The notes: generated by a model from the letters alone, not told the origin. DNA of 64,000 nt from Mycolicibacterium sp. TUM20985 (GCF_030295745.1 NZ_AP027291.1:1550001-1614000); one strand, 5' to 3'; shown: positions 36,822 to 46,921, counted from the stretch's first letter. Made by a program: numbers and translations.

Positions 36822-38723
36822 TCACGTCGTGCGCAAGCGCTCCAGCGCCTTGCGGACCTGCCCCGGATCGGTGGTCGCCCAGAACGGCGGCAGCGAGGCA
36901 CGCAGGAAGCCCGCGTAACGGGCGGTGGCCATCCGCGAGTCGAGAACGGCGATGACACCGCGGTCGTCGACGTGGCGGAGCAGTCGTCCGGCGCCCTGGG
37001 CGAGGAGTAGCGCGGCGTGGCTGGCCGCGACCGCCATGAACCCGTTCCCGCCGTGCGCGGCGACCGCGCGCTGGCGTGCGGTGATGAGCGGGTCGTCGGG
37101 GCGGGGGAACGGAATTCGGTCGATCAGCACCAACGACAGCGACGGCCCCGGCACGTCGACGCCCTGCCACAGCGACAGCGTGCCGAAGAGTGACGTCTCG
37201 GCGTCCTCGGCGAAGCGGCGAACCAACGCCGAGGTGGTGTCCTCGCCCTGGCAGAGCACCGGTGTGTCGAGTCGGCCCCGCATCGCCTCGGCGGTGGCCT
37301 TCGCGGCGCGCATCGACGAGAAGAGCCCCAACGTCCGGCCCCCGGCCGCGGTGATGAGCCCCTCGATCTCGTCGAGTTGCTCGGCCGATCCGCTGCCGTC
37401 GCGTCCCGGCGGCGGCAGGTGGGCGGCGACGTAGAGGATGCCCGCCTTGGCGTGCGCGAAGGGGGAGCCGACGTCGATCCCCTTCCAGCCGGTCTTCGAC
37501 TCGCCGTCCATCGCGAGCCCCCACGCCCGCGCCATCGCATCGAAGTTCCCGCCGATGGTCAGGGTCGCGGACGTGAGCACGACGGTGCCTTGCTCGAACA
37601 GCCTGTTGCGCAACAGATTCGCCACCGACAGCGGTGCCACCCGCAGGATTGCGCGTTTGCCCGATGCCCGTCCCTCCTCGTGGTCCAGCCACACCACGTC
37701 GGAACGGTCGGGGATGGCAGGCCCGTACGACGTCAGGATGCGCGAGGCGATATCGCTGACGTCGTTCAACGCCGTCACGGCCTCGTTGCGCGCGGCAGCG
37801 GCCTTGGGATCGGTGGGCGCGGTGTCGATCGCCGAGCGGACCTTGTCCGCGGCGTCCCTCAGCACGGTCAGGTAGGTCGACATCTCCTCGTCGAGGACGT
37901 CCTTGCGCCCGGGCTCGGCGTCGTAGAGGGCCGACGAGAAGGTGGCGGTCGCGGCCTCGAACCGTTGCGCGAGTTCGGGATCGACGAGCCGGGACGCGCG
38001 GCGCAGAGCGACGCCGAGCATGGTGGCCGACAACTCGCCGGTGGCCACACTGGTCACTCTGTCGACGAGTTCGTGGGCCTCGTCGACGACGAGAAGTTCA
38101 TGCTCGGGCAGCACGTTGACCTCGGAGATGGCGTCGATGGCCAGCAGTGCATGGTTGGTGACGACGATGTCTGCCGAGCCGGCGGCACCCCGTGCCTTCT
38201 CGGCGAAGCAGTCGGTGCCGAAGGGGCAGCGCGCCGCGCCCATGCACTCCCTGGCCGAGACACTGACCTGGCTCCACGACCGGTCGGCGACGCCTGGCGT
38301 GACCTCGTCGCGGTCACCGGTCTCGGTGTCCGACGCCCATTCGGTCAGGCGCTTGACCTCGCGGCCCAGTGCCGTCGTGGCCACGGCATCGAACAGCTCA
38401 TCCTGCGGCACGTCGTCGGCGGACTCGGCTGAACCATTGTGAATCTTGTTCAGGCACAGATAGTTTCCGCGTCCCTTGAGAAGTGCGAACTCGGGGCGGC
38501 GGGGTACCTCGCCGGTCAGGGCGTCGGCCAGTCGCGGCAGGTCGCGGTCGAACAACTGACGTTGCAGCGCGATGGTGGCGGTCGAGATGATCACCGGCTC
38601 GGCGCGTTCCATGGCCCGTTTGATGGCGGGCACCAGATAGGCCAGCGACTTCCCGGTCCCGGTGCCTGCCTGGACGGCGAGGTGCTCACCGGTCTCGAAG
38701 GCATGATCGACCGCCTCGGCCAT
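36822..38723 (-). CDS. dinG: ATP-dependent DNA helicase DinG (true start probably upstream, non-ATG)
   Basis: Superfamily 2 XPD-type 5'-3' helicase with an iron-sulfur cluster, acting on forks and R-loops. Walker A is in QAGTGTGKSLAY. Cluster cysteines are in NYLCLNKI and ARECMGAARCPFGTDC, the Walker B box is LLVVDEAHELVD, and the late motif is LLLAQGAGRLLRHVDDRG. The first ATG is 38723, yet the frame continues upstream to the in-frame TGA of pncB (38808-38810). It encodes ELLDTAVAALGGTERSGQIE, which I recognise as the normal DinG N-terminus. That stretch contains no ATG, GTG or TTG; CTG 38780 or 38777, or ACG 38798 next to the AGGAGG site, are the candidates. Orthologue of Rv1329c. Confidence 0.93.
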   Translation of the reverse strand: MAEAVDHAFETGEHLAVQAGTGTGKSLAYLVPAIKRAMERAEPVIISTATIALQRQLFDRDLPRLADALTGEVPRRPEFALLKGRGNYLCLNKIHNGSAESADDVPQDELFDAVATTALGREVKRLTEWASDTETGDRDEVTPGVADRSWSQVSVSARECMGAARCPFGTDCFAEKARGAAGSADIVVTNHALLAIDAISEVNVLPEHELLVVDEAHELVDRVTSVATGELSATMLGVALRRASRLVDPELAQRFEAATATFSSALYDAEPGRKDVLDEEMSTYLTVLRDAADKVRSAIDTAPTDPKAAAARNEAVTALNDVSDIASRILTSYGPAIPDRSDVVWLDHEEGRASGKRAILRVAPLSVANLLRNRLFEQGTVVLTSATLTIGGNFDAMARAWGLAMDGESKTGWKGIDVGSPFAHAKAGILYVAAHLPPPGRDGSGSAEQLDEIEGLITAAGGRTLGLFSSMRAAKATAEAMRGRLDTPVLCQGEDTTSALVRRFAEDAETSLFGTLSLWQGVDVPGPSLSLVLIDRIPFPRPDDPLITARQRAVAAHGGNGFMAVAASHAALLLAQGAGRLLRHVDDRGVIAVLDSRMATARYAGFLRASLPPFWATTDPGQVRKALERLRTT

Positions 38724-38807
38724 CTCGATCTGACCGCTCCGCTCCGTACCGCCGAGGGCGGCAACGGCCGTGTCCAGCAGCTCTCTGACGCCGCCCGTGT
38801 CTCCTCC

Positions 38808-40133
38808 TCAGGCCTGGCGCGTGGCGTCGACCATGCGGGTGGGAATCGCGGGCTCGCCGCGGGAGAGCTTCAACCCGTCCCACGGGAGGCTGTGCAGACT
38901 CGCCGCGACACGCTCGCGAGCCCGGGCGATGTCGAGGTCGGCGACCGTCTGCCCGCCGCGCACGAGCGGCTGGGCCAGCTCGGTGGCGACCAGTCCCCGG
39001 GGCGTCGCGGGGGGCTGGTCGGCCAGGTGCACGATCTCCTCGACGACGGTGCCGGTCGACTTGGCCAGCCGGTGGGCCTGCTTGCGGCCGCCGTGAGACT
39101 CCTTGTGGCTGCTGCGCTTCGCGACCGGAATGCCATCGACCTCGACGAGTTTGTAGACCATGCCCGCCGTCGGCGCGCCAGACCCCGTGACGAGGGACGT
39201 GCCGACCCCGTAGGAATCGACGGGTTCGGCGCGCAGGGCGGCGATGGCGAACTCGTCGAGATCGCTCGTCACGACGATGCGGGTGGCTGTGGCGCCCAAC
39301 TCGTCGAGCTGGCTTCGGACCTGCCTGGCGAGCACGCCGAGATCGCCGGAGTCGATGCGGACGGCGCCCAACCCGGGACCCGCGACGGCGATGGCATTCG
39401 CCACGCCCGCACTGATGTCGTAGGTGTCGACGAGCAGGGTGGTGCCGACGCCGAGGGCGTTGACCTGCGCGCGGAACGCGGCCCGTTCGTCGGGCCCGTC
39501 GGGGGAGGCGTACAGCAGGGTGAATGCGTGGGCGCTGGTGCCCAACGCGGGAACGCCGTACCGCCGCTGCGCCTCGAGATTCGACGTACCCGTGAAGCCT
39601 GCGACGTACGCGGCGCGGGCGGCGGCGACGGCGGACATCTCGTGAGTGCGCCGCGACCCCATCTCGATGAGAGGCCGCCCCTCGGCCGCGCTGACCATGC
39701 GCGCAGCTGCCGAGGCGATCGCGCAGTCGTGATTGAAGATGGACAGCGCCAAGGTCTCCAACAGCACGCACTCGGCGAACGTGCCGTGCACCGACAGCAC
39801 CGGGGAGCCGGGAAAGTACAGCTCACCCTCGGCGTAGCCGTCGACGTCGCCGGTGAACCGGTAATCGGCCAGATACGCCAAGGTGTCCGGGTCCAGGAAG
39901 TCCGCGAGCACCGCGAGCGCGGTGTCGTCGAAGGTGAACTGCGGCAACACTTCCAGGAACCGGCCCGTGCCGGCGACGATGCCGTATCGCCGACCGTCGG
40001 GGAGCCGGCGCGCGAAGATCTCGAACGTGGTCCGTCGGTGGGCGGTGCCGTCGCGAAGTGCGGCCGCCAGCATCGTCAGCTCGTACTTGTCGGTGAGCAG
40101 AGCCGTCGCCGCATGCACCTGATCGGTAGCCAC
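38808..40133 (-). CDS. pncB: Nicotinate phosphoribosyltransferase PncB
   Basis: Preiss-Handler NAD salvage enzyme that makes nicotinate mononucleotide from nicotinate and PRPP with ATP hydrolysis. Its 441 residues include the family start ALLTDKYELTMLAAALRDGT, the phosphorylated-histidine loop MGSRRTHEMSAVAAARAAY, the DTYD motif in LLVDTYDISAGVANA and RIDSGDLGVLARQVR. GTG 40133 is preceded by TACGGT and seven bases, close to a leaderless layout. Its TGA lies in the same frame as dinG, and an AGGAGG site overlaps it, so the two genes form an operon. Orthologue of Rv1330c; divergent from clpS. Confidence 0.96.
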   Translation of the reverse strand: MATDQVHAATALLTDKYELTMLAAALRDGTAHRRTTFEIFARRLPDGRRYGIVAGTGRFLEVLPQFTFDDTALAVLADFLDPDTLAYLADYRFTGDVDGYAEGELYFPGSPVLSVHGTFAECVLLETLALSIFNHDCAIASAAARMVSAAEGRPLIEMGSRRTHEMSAVAAARAAYVAGFTGTSNLEAQRRYGVPALGTSAHAFTLLYASPDGPDERAAFRAQVNALGVGTTLLVDTYDISAGVANAIAVAGPGLGAVRIDSGDLGVLARQVRSQLDELGATATRIVVTSDLDEFAIAALRAEPVDSYGVGTSLVTGSGAPTAGMVYKLVEVDGIPVAKRSSHKESHGGRKQAHRLAKSTGTVVEEIVHLADQPPATPRGLVATELAQPLVRGGQTVADLDIARARERVAASLHSLPWDGLKLSRGEPAIPTRMVDATRQA

Positions 40134-40189
40134 AGCGCCAACCGTAGCCGTTCGGACCGTCGCCGAGGTCGGTGTCTATCCTGGGCGGC

Positions 40190-40504
40190 ATGGTTACGCC
40201 GGCGCGAACCCAGCCAGGGACTCGCGAGGAACGCGTGGTGGATCCGGCGACGGACGAGCAGGAAGCCACCGACAGTCCGTGGGTGACGCTGGTCTGGGAC
40301 GATCCCGTGAACCTGATGTCGTACGTGACGTACGTGTTCCAGAAGCTCTTCGGCTACAGCGAGCAGCACGCCAACAAGCTGATGCTCCAGGTGCACGAGG
40401 AAGGCAAGGCCGTGGTCTCGTCGGGCAGCCGCGAATCCATGGAGGTCGACGTGACCAAACTGCACGCAGCGGGGCTCTGGGCCACGATGCAGCAGGATCG
40501 CTGA
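40190..40504 (+). CDS. clpS: ATP-dependent Clp protease adaptor ClpS
   Basis: N-degron receptor that delivers proteins with bulky hydrophobic N-termini to ClpC-ClpP. 104 residues: a disordered N-terminal tail of about 30 residues, then the ClpS fold with the pocket residues [20 protein letters not shown] and the His of [14 protein letters not shown] 40190 is favoured, with TATCCT seven bases before it; the frame is open from 40172. It leads a plus-strand run with aosR and the cysteine genes. Orthologue of Rv1331. Confidence 0.95.
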   Translation: MVTPARTQPGTREERVVDPATDEQEATDSPWVTLVWDDPVNLMSYVTYVFQKLFGYSEQHANKLMLQVHEEGKAVVSSGSRESMEVDVTKLHAAGLWATMQQDR

Positions 40505-40522
40505 GCTCCGGGAGTACATGGC

Positions 40523-41104
40523 GTGCGCAAGTGGAAGCGTGTTGAGACGGCTCAGGGTGTGCGTTTTCGGTCGACCCTCGCCGCCCACGAGGCGACGTTG
40601 CTGCAGAGCCTGGTCAACTCGTTGATGGACATGCTGGTCGATCGCGAGAGCTCTTCGCCCACAGATGAACTCGAAGAGTTGACGGGTATGCGGACCGGTC
40701 ATTCGCAGCCGCCCGACGATGACACGATGTTGCGCCTGCTGCCCGACTTCTTCCGGCCGCAGCATGACCACCCCGCCGGTTCCCGTACCGCCGAGAGTCT
40801 CAACAGTGCGCTGCGCAGTCTGCACGAACCGGAGATCATCGACGCGAAAAGACATGCCGGACAACGACTGTTGGCCACGCTACCCCTGGCCGGCGGCAGG
40901 TTCGAGATCACCGAGGACGACGCGCACTGCTGGACCGCCTGCGTCAACGACATCCGGCTCGCACTCGGCACGATGCTCGAGATTGGCCCCGAGGGTCCGG
41001 ACCACCTGCCCGCCGAACATCCGATGGCCGGGCATCTCGACGTATACCAATGGCTGACCGTGCTGCAGGAGTACCTGGTTCTCGGGCTGATGGGCAAGCG
41101 CTGA
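40523..41104 (+). CDS. aosR: Oxidation-sensing regulator AosR (DUF2017)
   Basis: A 193-residue DUF2017 protein, orthologue of Rv1332, reported as the actinomycete redox sensor that with SigH induces the CysO-dependent cysteine genes. The sensing cysteines are visible as CWTAC in DDAHCWTACVNDIRLALGTM. An N-terminal helical segment (RFRSTLAAHEATLLQSLVNS) and the C-terminal YQWLTVLQEYLVLGLMGKR are typical. GTG 40523 lies 18 bases after clpS, with a GGGAG site. Its presumed target operon mec-cysO-cysM begins 1.1 kb downstream. A 53-bp palindrome starts three bases after its TGA, inside the otherwise continuous gene run. Confidence 0.92.
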   Translation: MRKWKRVETAQGVRFRSTLAAHEATLLQSLVNSLMDMLVDRESSSPTDELEELTGMRTGHSQPPDDDTMLRLLPDFFRPQHDHPAGSRTAESLNSALRSLHEPEIIDAKRHAGQRLLATLPLAGGRFEITEDDAHCWTACVNDIRLALGTMLEIGPEGPDHLPAEHPMAGHLDVYQWLTVLQEYLVLGLMGKR

Positions 41105-41107
41105 TGC

Positions 41108-41160
41108 GCGATTTCGGCGCGCAAACGGTCGCTGAGCGAACGAAAGCGCGCCGAAATCGC
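41108..41160. repeat. 53-bp nested palindrome, copy 3
   Basis: Centred on 41134. The outer 15-bp arms begin GCGATTTCGGCGCG and are perfect. The inner arms, CGGTCGCT and AGCGAACG, have one mismatch. It begins three bases after the aosR stop and ends 14 bases before the start of the next gene. Unlike copies 1 and 2 both neighbours point the same way, so it would sit inside a transcript. Confidence 0.92.
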
Positions 41161-41174
41161 GGGGGCGGGCGGAC

Positions 41175-42245
41175 GTGACGGGCTCGATCACCGACGTGTC
41201 GGGCATCCTCGTCGGGAACCATCACCGGTTGGACGCCGATGCGACGCTGGGCACCGGCTGGGCGTGCGGCACCACGGTCGTCCTCACCCCGCCGGGCACC
41301 ACCGGTGCGGTCGACGTGCGCGGCGGCGCGCCCGGCACCAGGGAGACCGACCTGCTCGATCCGGCCAACAGCGTCCGCTACGTCGACGCCGTCGTCCTGA
41401 CGGGCGGCAGCGCGTACGGACTCGCCGCGGCCGACGGTGTCATGCAATGGCTCGAGCAGCACGACCGCGGCGTGGTGATGGATGGCGGCCTCGTCCCGAT
41501 CGTGCCCGCCGCGGTCATCTTCGACCTTCCGGTCGGCGGCTGGCAGTGCCGCCCGACCGCGGAGTTTGGGTTCGCTGCCGCAGAGGCGGCGGGGGTCGAG
41601 GTGCCGGTCGGCAACGTCGGCGCGGGCGTCGGTGCGCGCGCCGGAGTCCTCAAGGGCGGCCTGGGCACGGCATCGGTGACCCTCGACGAACTCGGGGTGA
41701 CCGTCGGCGCGATCGTGGCGGTGAACTCCGCGGGCAACGTCGTCGATCCGCAGACCGGACTGCCGTGGATGGCCGACCTCATCGCGGCGCTAGGGCTGAC
41801 GGCACCGCCCGCCGACGAGATTGCCGCCTACGCCGCACGCGACGCTGACGAGTCGCCGCTGAACACCACCATCGCCGTCATCGCCACCGATGCCGCGCTC
41901 AGCAAGGCCGCCTGCAAGCGGGTGGCCGTGGCCGCCCAGGACGGCCTGGCGCGCACCATGCGGCCCGCGCACACGCCGTTGGACGGTGACACCGTGTTCG
42001 TGCTCTCGACCGGCGCCGTGGAGATCGTGCCGACGGGCAAGGGGGTCACCCCGGCGGCGATGTCCCCCGAGACCAAGTTGACGACGATCGTCGGGGCGGC
42101 CGCCGCCGACTGTCTGGCGCGTGCGGTGATGGTCGGCGCGCTGGCCGCCGAGACGGTGGCTGGAATACCCACCTACCGCAGCATGTTGCCCGGAGCGTTC
42201 GCAAACGTGCGGGCGACGGGGCAATACCGGGAAGGGCCGTCTTGA
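41175..42245 (+). CDS. P1 family (DmpA-like) aminopeptidase/hydrolase
   Basis: N-terminal-nucleophile hydrolase of 356 residues, orthologue of Rv1333. Family P1 enzymes self-cleave in front of a Ser or Thr that becomes the nucleophile; here the likely site is the Asn-Thr bond in SPLNTTIAVIATDAALSK (about residue 233). Other conserved parts are GGAPGTRETDLLDP, VVLTGGSAYGLAAADGVMQW and VPVGNVGAGVGARAG. The physiological substrate is unknown; related enzymes trim N-terminal residues or beta-peptides. The gene sits one base before mec, so it belongs to the cysteine operon and may cooperate with it. Confidence 0.92.
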   Translation: MTGSITDVSGILVGNHHRLDADATLGTGWACGTTVVLTPPGTTGAVDVRGGAPGTRETDLLDPANSVRYVDAVVLTGGSAYGLAAADGVMQWLEQHDRGVVMDGGLVPIVPAAVIFDLPVGGWQCRPTAEFGFAAAEAAGVEVPVGNVGAGVGARAGVLKGGLGTASVTLDELGVTVGAIVAVNSAGNVVDPQTGLPWMADLIAALGLTAPPADEIAAYAARDADESPLNTTIAVIATDAALSKAACKRVAVAAQDGLARTMRPAHTPLDGDTVFVLSTGAVEIVPTGKGVTPAAMSPETKLTTIVGAAAADCLARAVMVGALAAETVAGIPTYRSMLPGAFANVRATGQYREGPS

Positions 42246-42246
42246 C

Positions 42247-42669
42247 GTGCTGACGATTCGACGCGAGTTGGTGGAGGCCATGGTGGCCCATGCGCGCGCC
42301 GATCACCCCGACGAGGCGTGTGGAGTGATTGCCGGGCCAGAGGGGACCGCGCGGCCGGAGCGCTTCATCGCGATGGACAACGCCGAGCGGTCCCCGACGT
42401 TCTACCGCTTCGACTCGGGTGAACAGCTCAAGGTGTGGCGCGCGATGGACGACGCCGACGAGGTACCCGTCGTCATCTACCACTCCCACACCGCGACCGA
42501 GGCCTACCCCAGCCGGACCGACGTGAGCTACGCCTCCGAACCCGACGCGCACTACGTCCTCGTCTCGACGCGCGACCCCGACGAGCACGAGCTGCGCAGC
42601 TACCGCATCGTCGACGGCGTCGTCACCGAGGAACCCGTCACCATCGTCGAGCAATACCAGAAGATCTGA
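42247..42669 (+). CDS. mec: [CysO sulfur-carrier protein]-S-L-cysteine hydrolase Mec
   Basis: Zinc JAMM/MPN+ peptidase of 140 residues that releases cysteine from the C-terminus of CysO-cysteine. The JAMM ligands are visible as HSHTATEAYPSRTD, with the general-base Glu in DEACGVIAG. It starts with GTG 42247, one base after the P1 peptidase stop. The gene order mec-cysO-cysM is complete here. Orthologue of Rv1334. Confidence 0.96.
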   Translation: MLTIRRELVEAMVAHARADHPDEACGVIAGPEGTARPERFIAMDNAERSPTFYRFDSGEQLKVWRAMDDADEVPVVIYHSHTATEAYPSRTDVSYASEPDAHYVLVSTRDPDEHELRSYRIVDGVVTEEPVTIVEQYQKI

Positions 42670-42682
42670 AGGAGACCGTCAC

Positions 42683-42955
42683 ATGTCCGTTTCTGTGTCC
42701 ATCCCGACCATCCTGCGCACCCACACCGGCGGCGAGAAGCGTGTCACCGCCACCGGTGACACGCTTCAGGCCGTCATCACAGACCTCGAAGCCAACTATT
42801 CGGGCATCACCGAACGCATCGTCGACGGCGACAAGTTGCACCGATTCGTCAACGTCTACGTCAACGACGAAGACGTCCGGTTCTCCGGTGGGCTGGCGAC
42901 GGAGATCGCCGACGGCGACTCGGTGACGATCCTGCCCGCCGTAGCTGGCGGGTGA
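42683..42955 (+). CDS. cysO: Sulfur-carrier protein CysO
   Basis: Ubiquitin-fold (ThiS/MoaD-like) sulfur carrier of 90 residues. Its C-terminus is AVAGG, the di-glycine that is thiocarboxylated and then supplies sulfur to CysM. AAGGAG stands nine bases before ATG 42683. It is flanked by mec and cysM, its hydrolase and its acceptor enzyme. Orthologue of Rv1335. Confidence 0.97.
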   Translation: MSVSVSIPTILRTHTGGEKRVTATGDTLQAVITDLEANYSGITERIVDGDKLHRFVNVYVNDEDVRFSGGLATEIADGDSVTILPAVAGG

Positions 42956-42959
42956 GTGA

Positions 42960-44587
<1,628 letters not shown>

Positions 44588-44618
44588 CCCCTTGCTGAAT
44601 TGAGGCGTTCGCCACACC

Positions 44619-44634
44619 GGCCCGCGCGGGGGCC
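44619..44634. terminator. GC-rich hairpin after the rhomboid gene
   Basis: GGCCC and GGGCC arms around a six-base loop (with an alternative register CCCGC-GCGGG), 32 bases after the rhomboid stop. No T-run follows, so termination is only suggested. Confidence 0.3.
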
Positions 44635-44748
44635 TCTGCATCGCGATCGCCCCGTCGCAGGTCACGCGTCACGATGGCGTCAGATCATGACACTCGGTGC
44701 GCAATGCGGTGATGTTTTCGTCACACGCTCATCGGGCATGGCAAGCTA

Positions 44749-45522
44749 ATGGGCGTGCGAATCACCGTACTGGGCTGTTCCGGTAGCGTCACCGGGCCGG
44801 ATTCGCCTGCTTCGGGCTATCTGGTGACGGCGCCGCACACGCCCCCGCTGGTCGTCGACTTCGGCGGCGGCGTGCTGGGCGCGCTGCAGCGTCACGCCGA
44901 CCCGGGCACCGTCAGCGTTCTCCTCTCGCACCTGCACGCCGACCACTGCCTGGACCTTCCCGGCCTCTTCGTCTGGCGCCGCTACCACCCGTCGCCTCCC
45001 GAGGGTCGTGCGCTGATGTACGGCCCGGCCGATACGTGGTCGCGGCTGGGGGCGGCGTCCTCACCCGAGGGCGGCGAGATCGATGACTTCTCCGACATCT
45101 TCGACATCCATCAGTGGGTGGACAACGAAGAGGTTCAGATCGGCGAGCTCACCGTCTTGCCGCGGCTGGTGTGCCACCCCACGGAGTCCTACGGCATGCG
45201 CTTCACCGATCCGTCGGGCGCGACGCTGGTCTACAGCGGCGACACCGGGTACTGCCCCCAGCTGATCGAGCTCGCCCGCGATGCTGACGTCTTCCTCTGC
45301 GAGGCGTCGTGGACCGATTCCCCCGACCGGCCTCCGCGACTGCACCTCTCCGGTGCCGAAGCCGGACGTACCGCGGCCAAGGCCGGTGTGCGCGAACTGC
45401 TGCTGACGCACATCCCGCCGTGGACCTCGCGTGAGGACGTCATCAGCGAGGCGAAGGCCGAGTTCGACGGACCGGTGCACGCCGTGGTGTGCAACGAGAC
45501 CTTCGAGGTCGTCGCGCACTAG
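44749..45522 (+). CDS. Metallo-beta-lactamase-fold cyclic nucleotide phosphodiesterase (Rv1339-like)
   Basis: A 257-residue MBL-fold hydrolase, orthologue of Rv1339, which has been described as an atypical class II cAMP phosphodiesterase. The metal motif is LLSHLHADHCLDLPG. Further ligands are the His in LVCHPTESYG, the Asp in LVYSGDTGYCPQLIELA and the His in LLLTHIPPWTSREDV; LCEASWTDSP is also typical. Translation begins at ATG 44749 or GTG 44755. Together with the cyclase at 20.6 kb the window holds both synthesis and breakdown of cyclic nucleotides. Confidence 0.93.
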   Translation: MGVRITVLGCSGSVTGPDSPASGYLVTAPHTPPLVVDFGGGVLGALQRHADPGTVSVLLSHLHADHCLDLPGLFVWRRYHPSPPEGRALMYGPADTWSRLGAASSPEGGEIDDFSDIFDIHQWVDNEEVQIGELTVLPRLVCHPTESYGMRFTDPSGATLVYSGDTGYCPQLIELARDADVFLCEASWTDSPDRPPRLHLSGAEAGRTAAKAGVRELLLTHIPPWTSREDVISEAKAEFDGPVHAVVCNETFEVVAH

Positions 45523-45530
45523 TCGTCGTT

Positions 45531-45536
45531 TAGGGT
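45531..45536 (+). promoter_or_regulatory. -10 element for a leaderless rph transcript
   Basis: TAGGGT followed by six bases and then GTG 45543, in the 20-base gap after the phosphodiesterase gene. Confidence 0.4.
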
Positions 45537-45542
45537 TGGCCG

Positions 45543-46325
45543 GTGTCCAGACGAGAAGACGGACGACTCGACGACGAGTTGCGACCGGTAGTCATCACCC
45601 GTGGTTTCACCAAGCATCCGGCCGGATCGGTGCTCGTCGAGTTCGGTCAGACCAGGGTCATGTGCACGGCCAGCGTCACCGAGGGCGTGCCGCGCTGGCG
45701 CAAGGGCTCGGGCCAGGGCTGGCTGACCGCGGAGTACGCCATGCTGCCCGCCGCCACCCATACCCGTTCGGACCGTGAATCGGTCAGGGGCAAGGTCGGC
45801 GGTCGGACCCAGGAGATCAGCCGCCTCGTCGGGCGGTCGCTGCGGGCGTGCATCGACCTCGGTGCACTCGGCGAGAACACGATCGCCATCGACTGCGACG
45901 TCCTCCAGGCCGACGGCGGCACCCGCACCGCGGCGATCACCGGTGCTTACGTGGCGCTCGCGGATGCAGTGACCTATCTTTCGGCGGCCGGGCGGCTGTC
46001 GGACCCGCGGCCGCTGTCGTGTGCCATCGCCGCGGTATCCGTCGGCGTGGTGGACGGGCGCGTGCGCACCGACCTGCCGTACGAGGAGGATTCGCGCGCC
46101 GAGGTCGACATGAACGTGGTGGCCACCGACACCGGAACGTTGGTCGAGATTCAGGGCACCGGCGAGGGCGCGACGTTCCCGCGGTCGACGCTGGACAAGA
46201 TGCTCGACGCGGCCCTTGCCGCGTGCGAGCAGCTGTTCGTCGTGCAGCGTGAGGCACTCGAGCTGCCGTACCCCGGTGAGCTCCCGGAGCCGACGTCCCC
46301 TAGCAAGAAGGCATTCGGAATCTGA
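45543..46325 (+). CDS. rph: Ribonuclease PH
   Basis: Phosphorolytic 3'-5' exoribonuclease that trims tRNA 3' ends. The 260 residues include [57 protein letters not shown] (phosphate and RNA contacts), [19 protein letters not shown] and [20 protein letters not shown]. The enzyme forms a hexameric ring. Its stop overlaps the probable rdgB start. Orthologue of Rv1340. Confidence 0.97.
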   Translation: MSRREDGRLDDELRPVVITRGFTKHPAGSVLVEFGQTRVMCTASVTEGVPRWRKGSGQGWLTAEYAMLPAATHTRSDRESVRGKVGGRTQEISRLVGRSLRACIDLGALGENTIAIDCDVLQADGGTRTAAITGAYVALADAVTYLSAAGRLSDPRPLSCAIAAVSVGVVDGRVRTDLPYEEDSRAEVDMNVVATDTGTLVEIQGTGEGATFPRSTLDKMLDAALAACEQLFVVQREALELPYPGELPEPTSPSKKAFGI

Positions 46326-46921
46326 CCGAATTGCTGGTCGCCAGCCGCAACCCCAAGAAGCTGGCCGAACTCCGCCGCGTGCTCGACGGCGCAGGCGTGA
46401 CCGGTTTGCAACTGCTGTCATTGGCCGACGTCGCTCCGTTCGACGAGGCTCCCGAGACGGGCGCGACGTTCGAGGCGAACGCGTTGGCCAAGGCGCGCGA
46501 CGCGTTCACCGCATCCGGACTCCCGGCCGTTGCCGACGACTCCGGGCTCTCGGTGGACGCACTGAACGGGATGCCCGGCGTGCTGTCGGCCCGGTGGGCG
46601 GGCGCGCACGGTGACGACGGGGCGAACCTTCGATTGCTCCTCGGTCAACTGGGGGACGTACCCGATGACCGTCGCGGCGCGGCGTTCGTGTCGGCCTGCG
46701 CGCTGGTGTCTGCCGCGGGGGAGACCGTGGTGCGGGGGGAGTGGACCGGCAGCATCGCGAGAGCGCCGCGCGGTGACGGCGGGTTCGGCTACGACCCGAT
46801 CTTCGTGCCGGACGGTTCGAATCGTTCGGCTGCCGAGCTGAGCCCGGCCGAGAAGGACGCGGCGTCGCATCGAGGCCGCGCGCTCGCACTGTTGCTCCCG
46901 GCGTTGCGTGCCCTGGTCTGA
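46322..46921 (+). CDS. rdgB: RdgB/HAM1 family XTP/dITP diphosphatase, probable CTG start
   Basis: House-cleaning NTP pyrophosphatase that removes dITP, XTP and related damaged purine nucleotides. Key motifs are [18 protein letters not shown] (triphosphate contacts), [25 protein letters not shown] with the metal acids, and [14 protein letters not shown]. The first conventional start is TTG 46331. However CTG 46322 (giving Met-Thr-Glu-Leu-Leu-Val-Ala-Ser) matches the usual N-terminus of mycobacterial RdgB and overlaps the rph TGA as CTGA, so it is preferred. Orthologue of Rv1341. Confidence 0.93.
   Translation: MTELLVASRNPKKLAELRRVLDGAGVTGLQLLSLADVAPFDEAPETGATFEANALAKARDAFTASGLPAVADDSGLSVDALNGMPGVLSARWAGAHGDDGANLRLLLGQLGDVPDDRRGAAFVSACALVSAAGETVVRGEWTGSIARAPRGDGGFGYDPIFVPDGSNRSAAELSPAEKDAASHRGRALALLLPALRALV

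Noticed and set aside
38439..40286. 615-codon plus-strand ORF opposite pncB and the dinG start
   Set aside because: Shadow frame; pncB and dinG have complete motifs on the minus strand.
44588..44748. A hidden or degraded murI
   Set aside because: The gap is far too short for the roughly 800-base gene and I see no remnant of its motifs in any frame.
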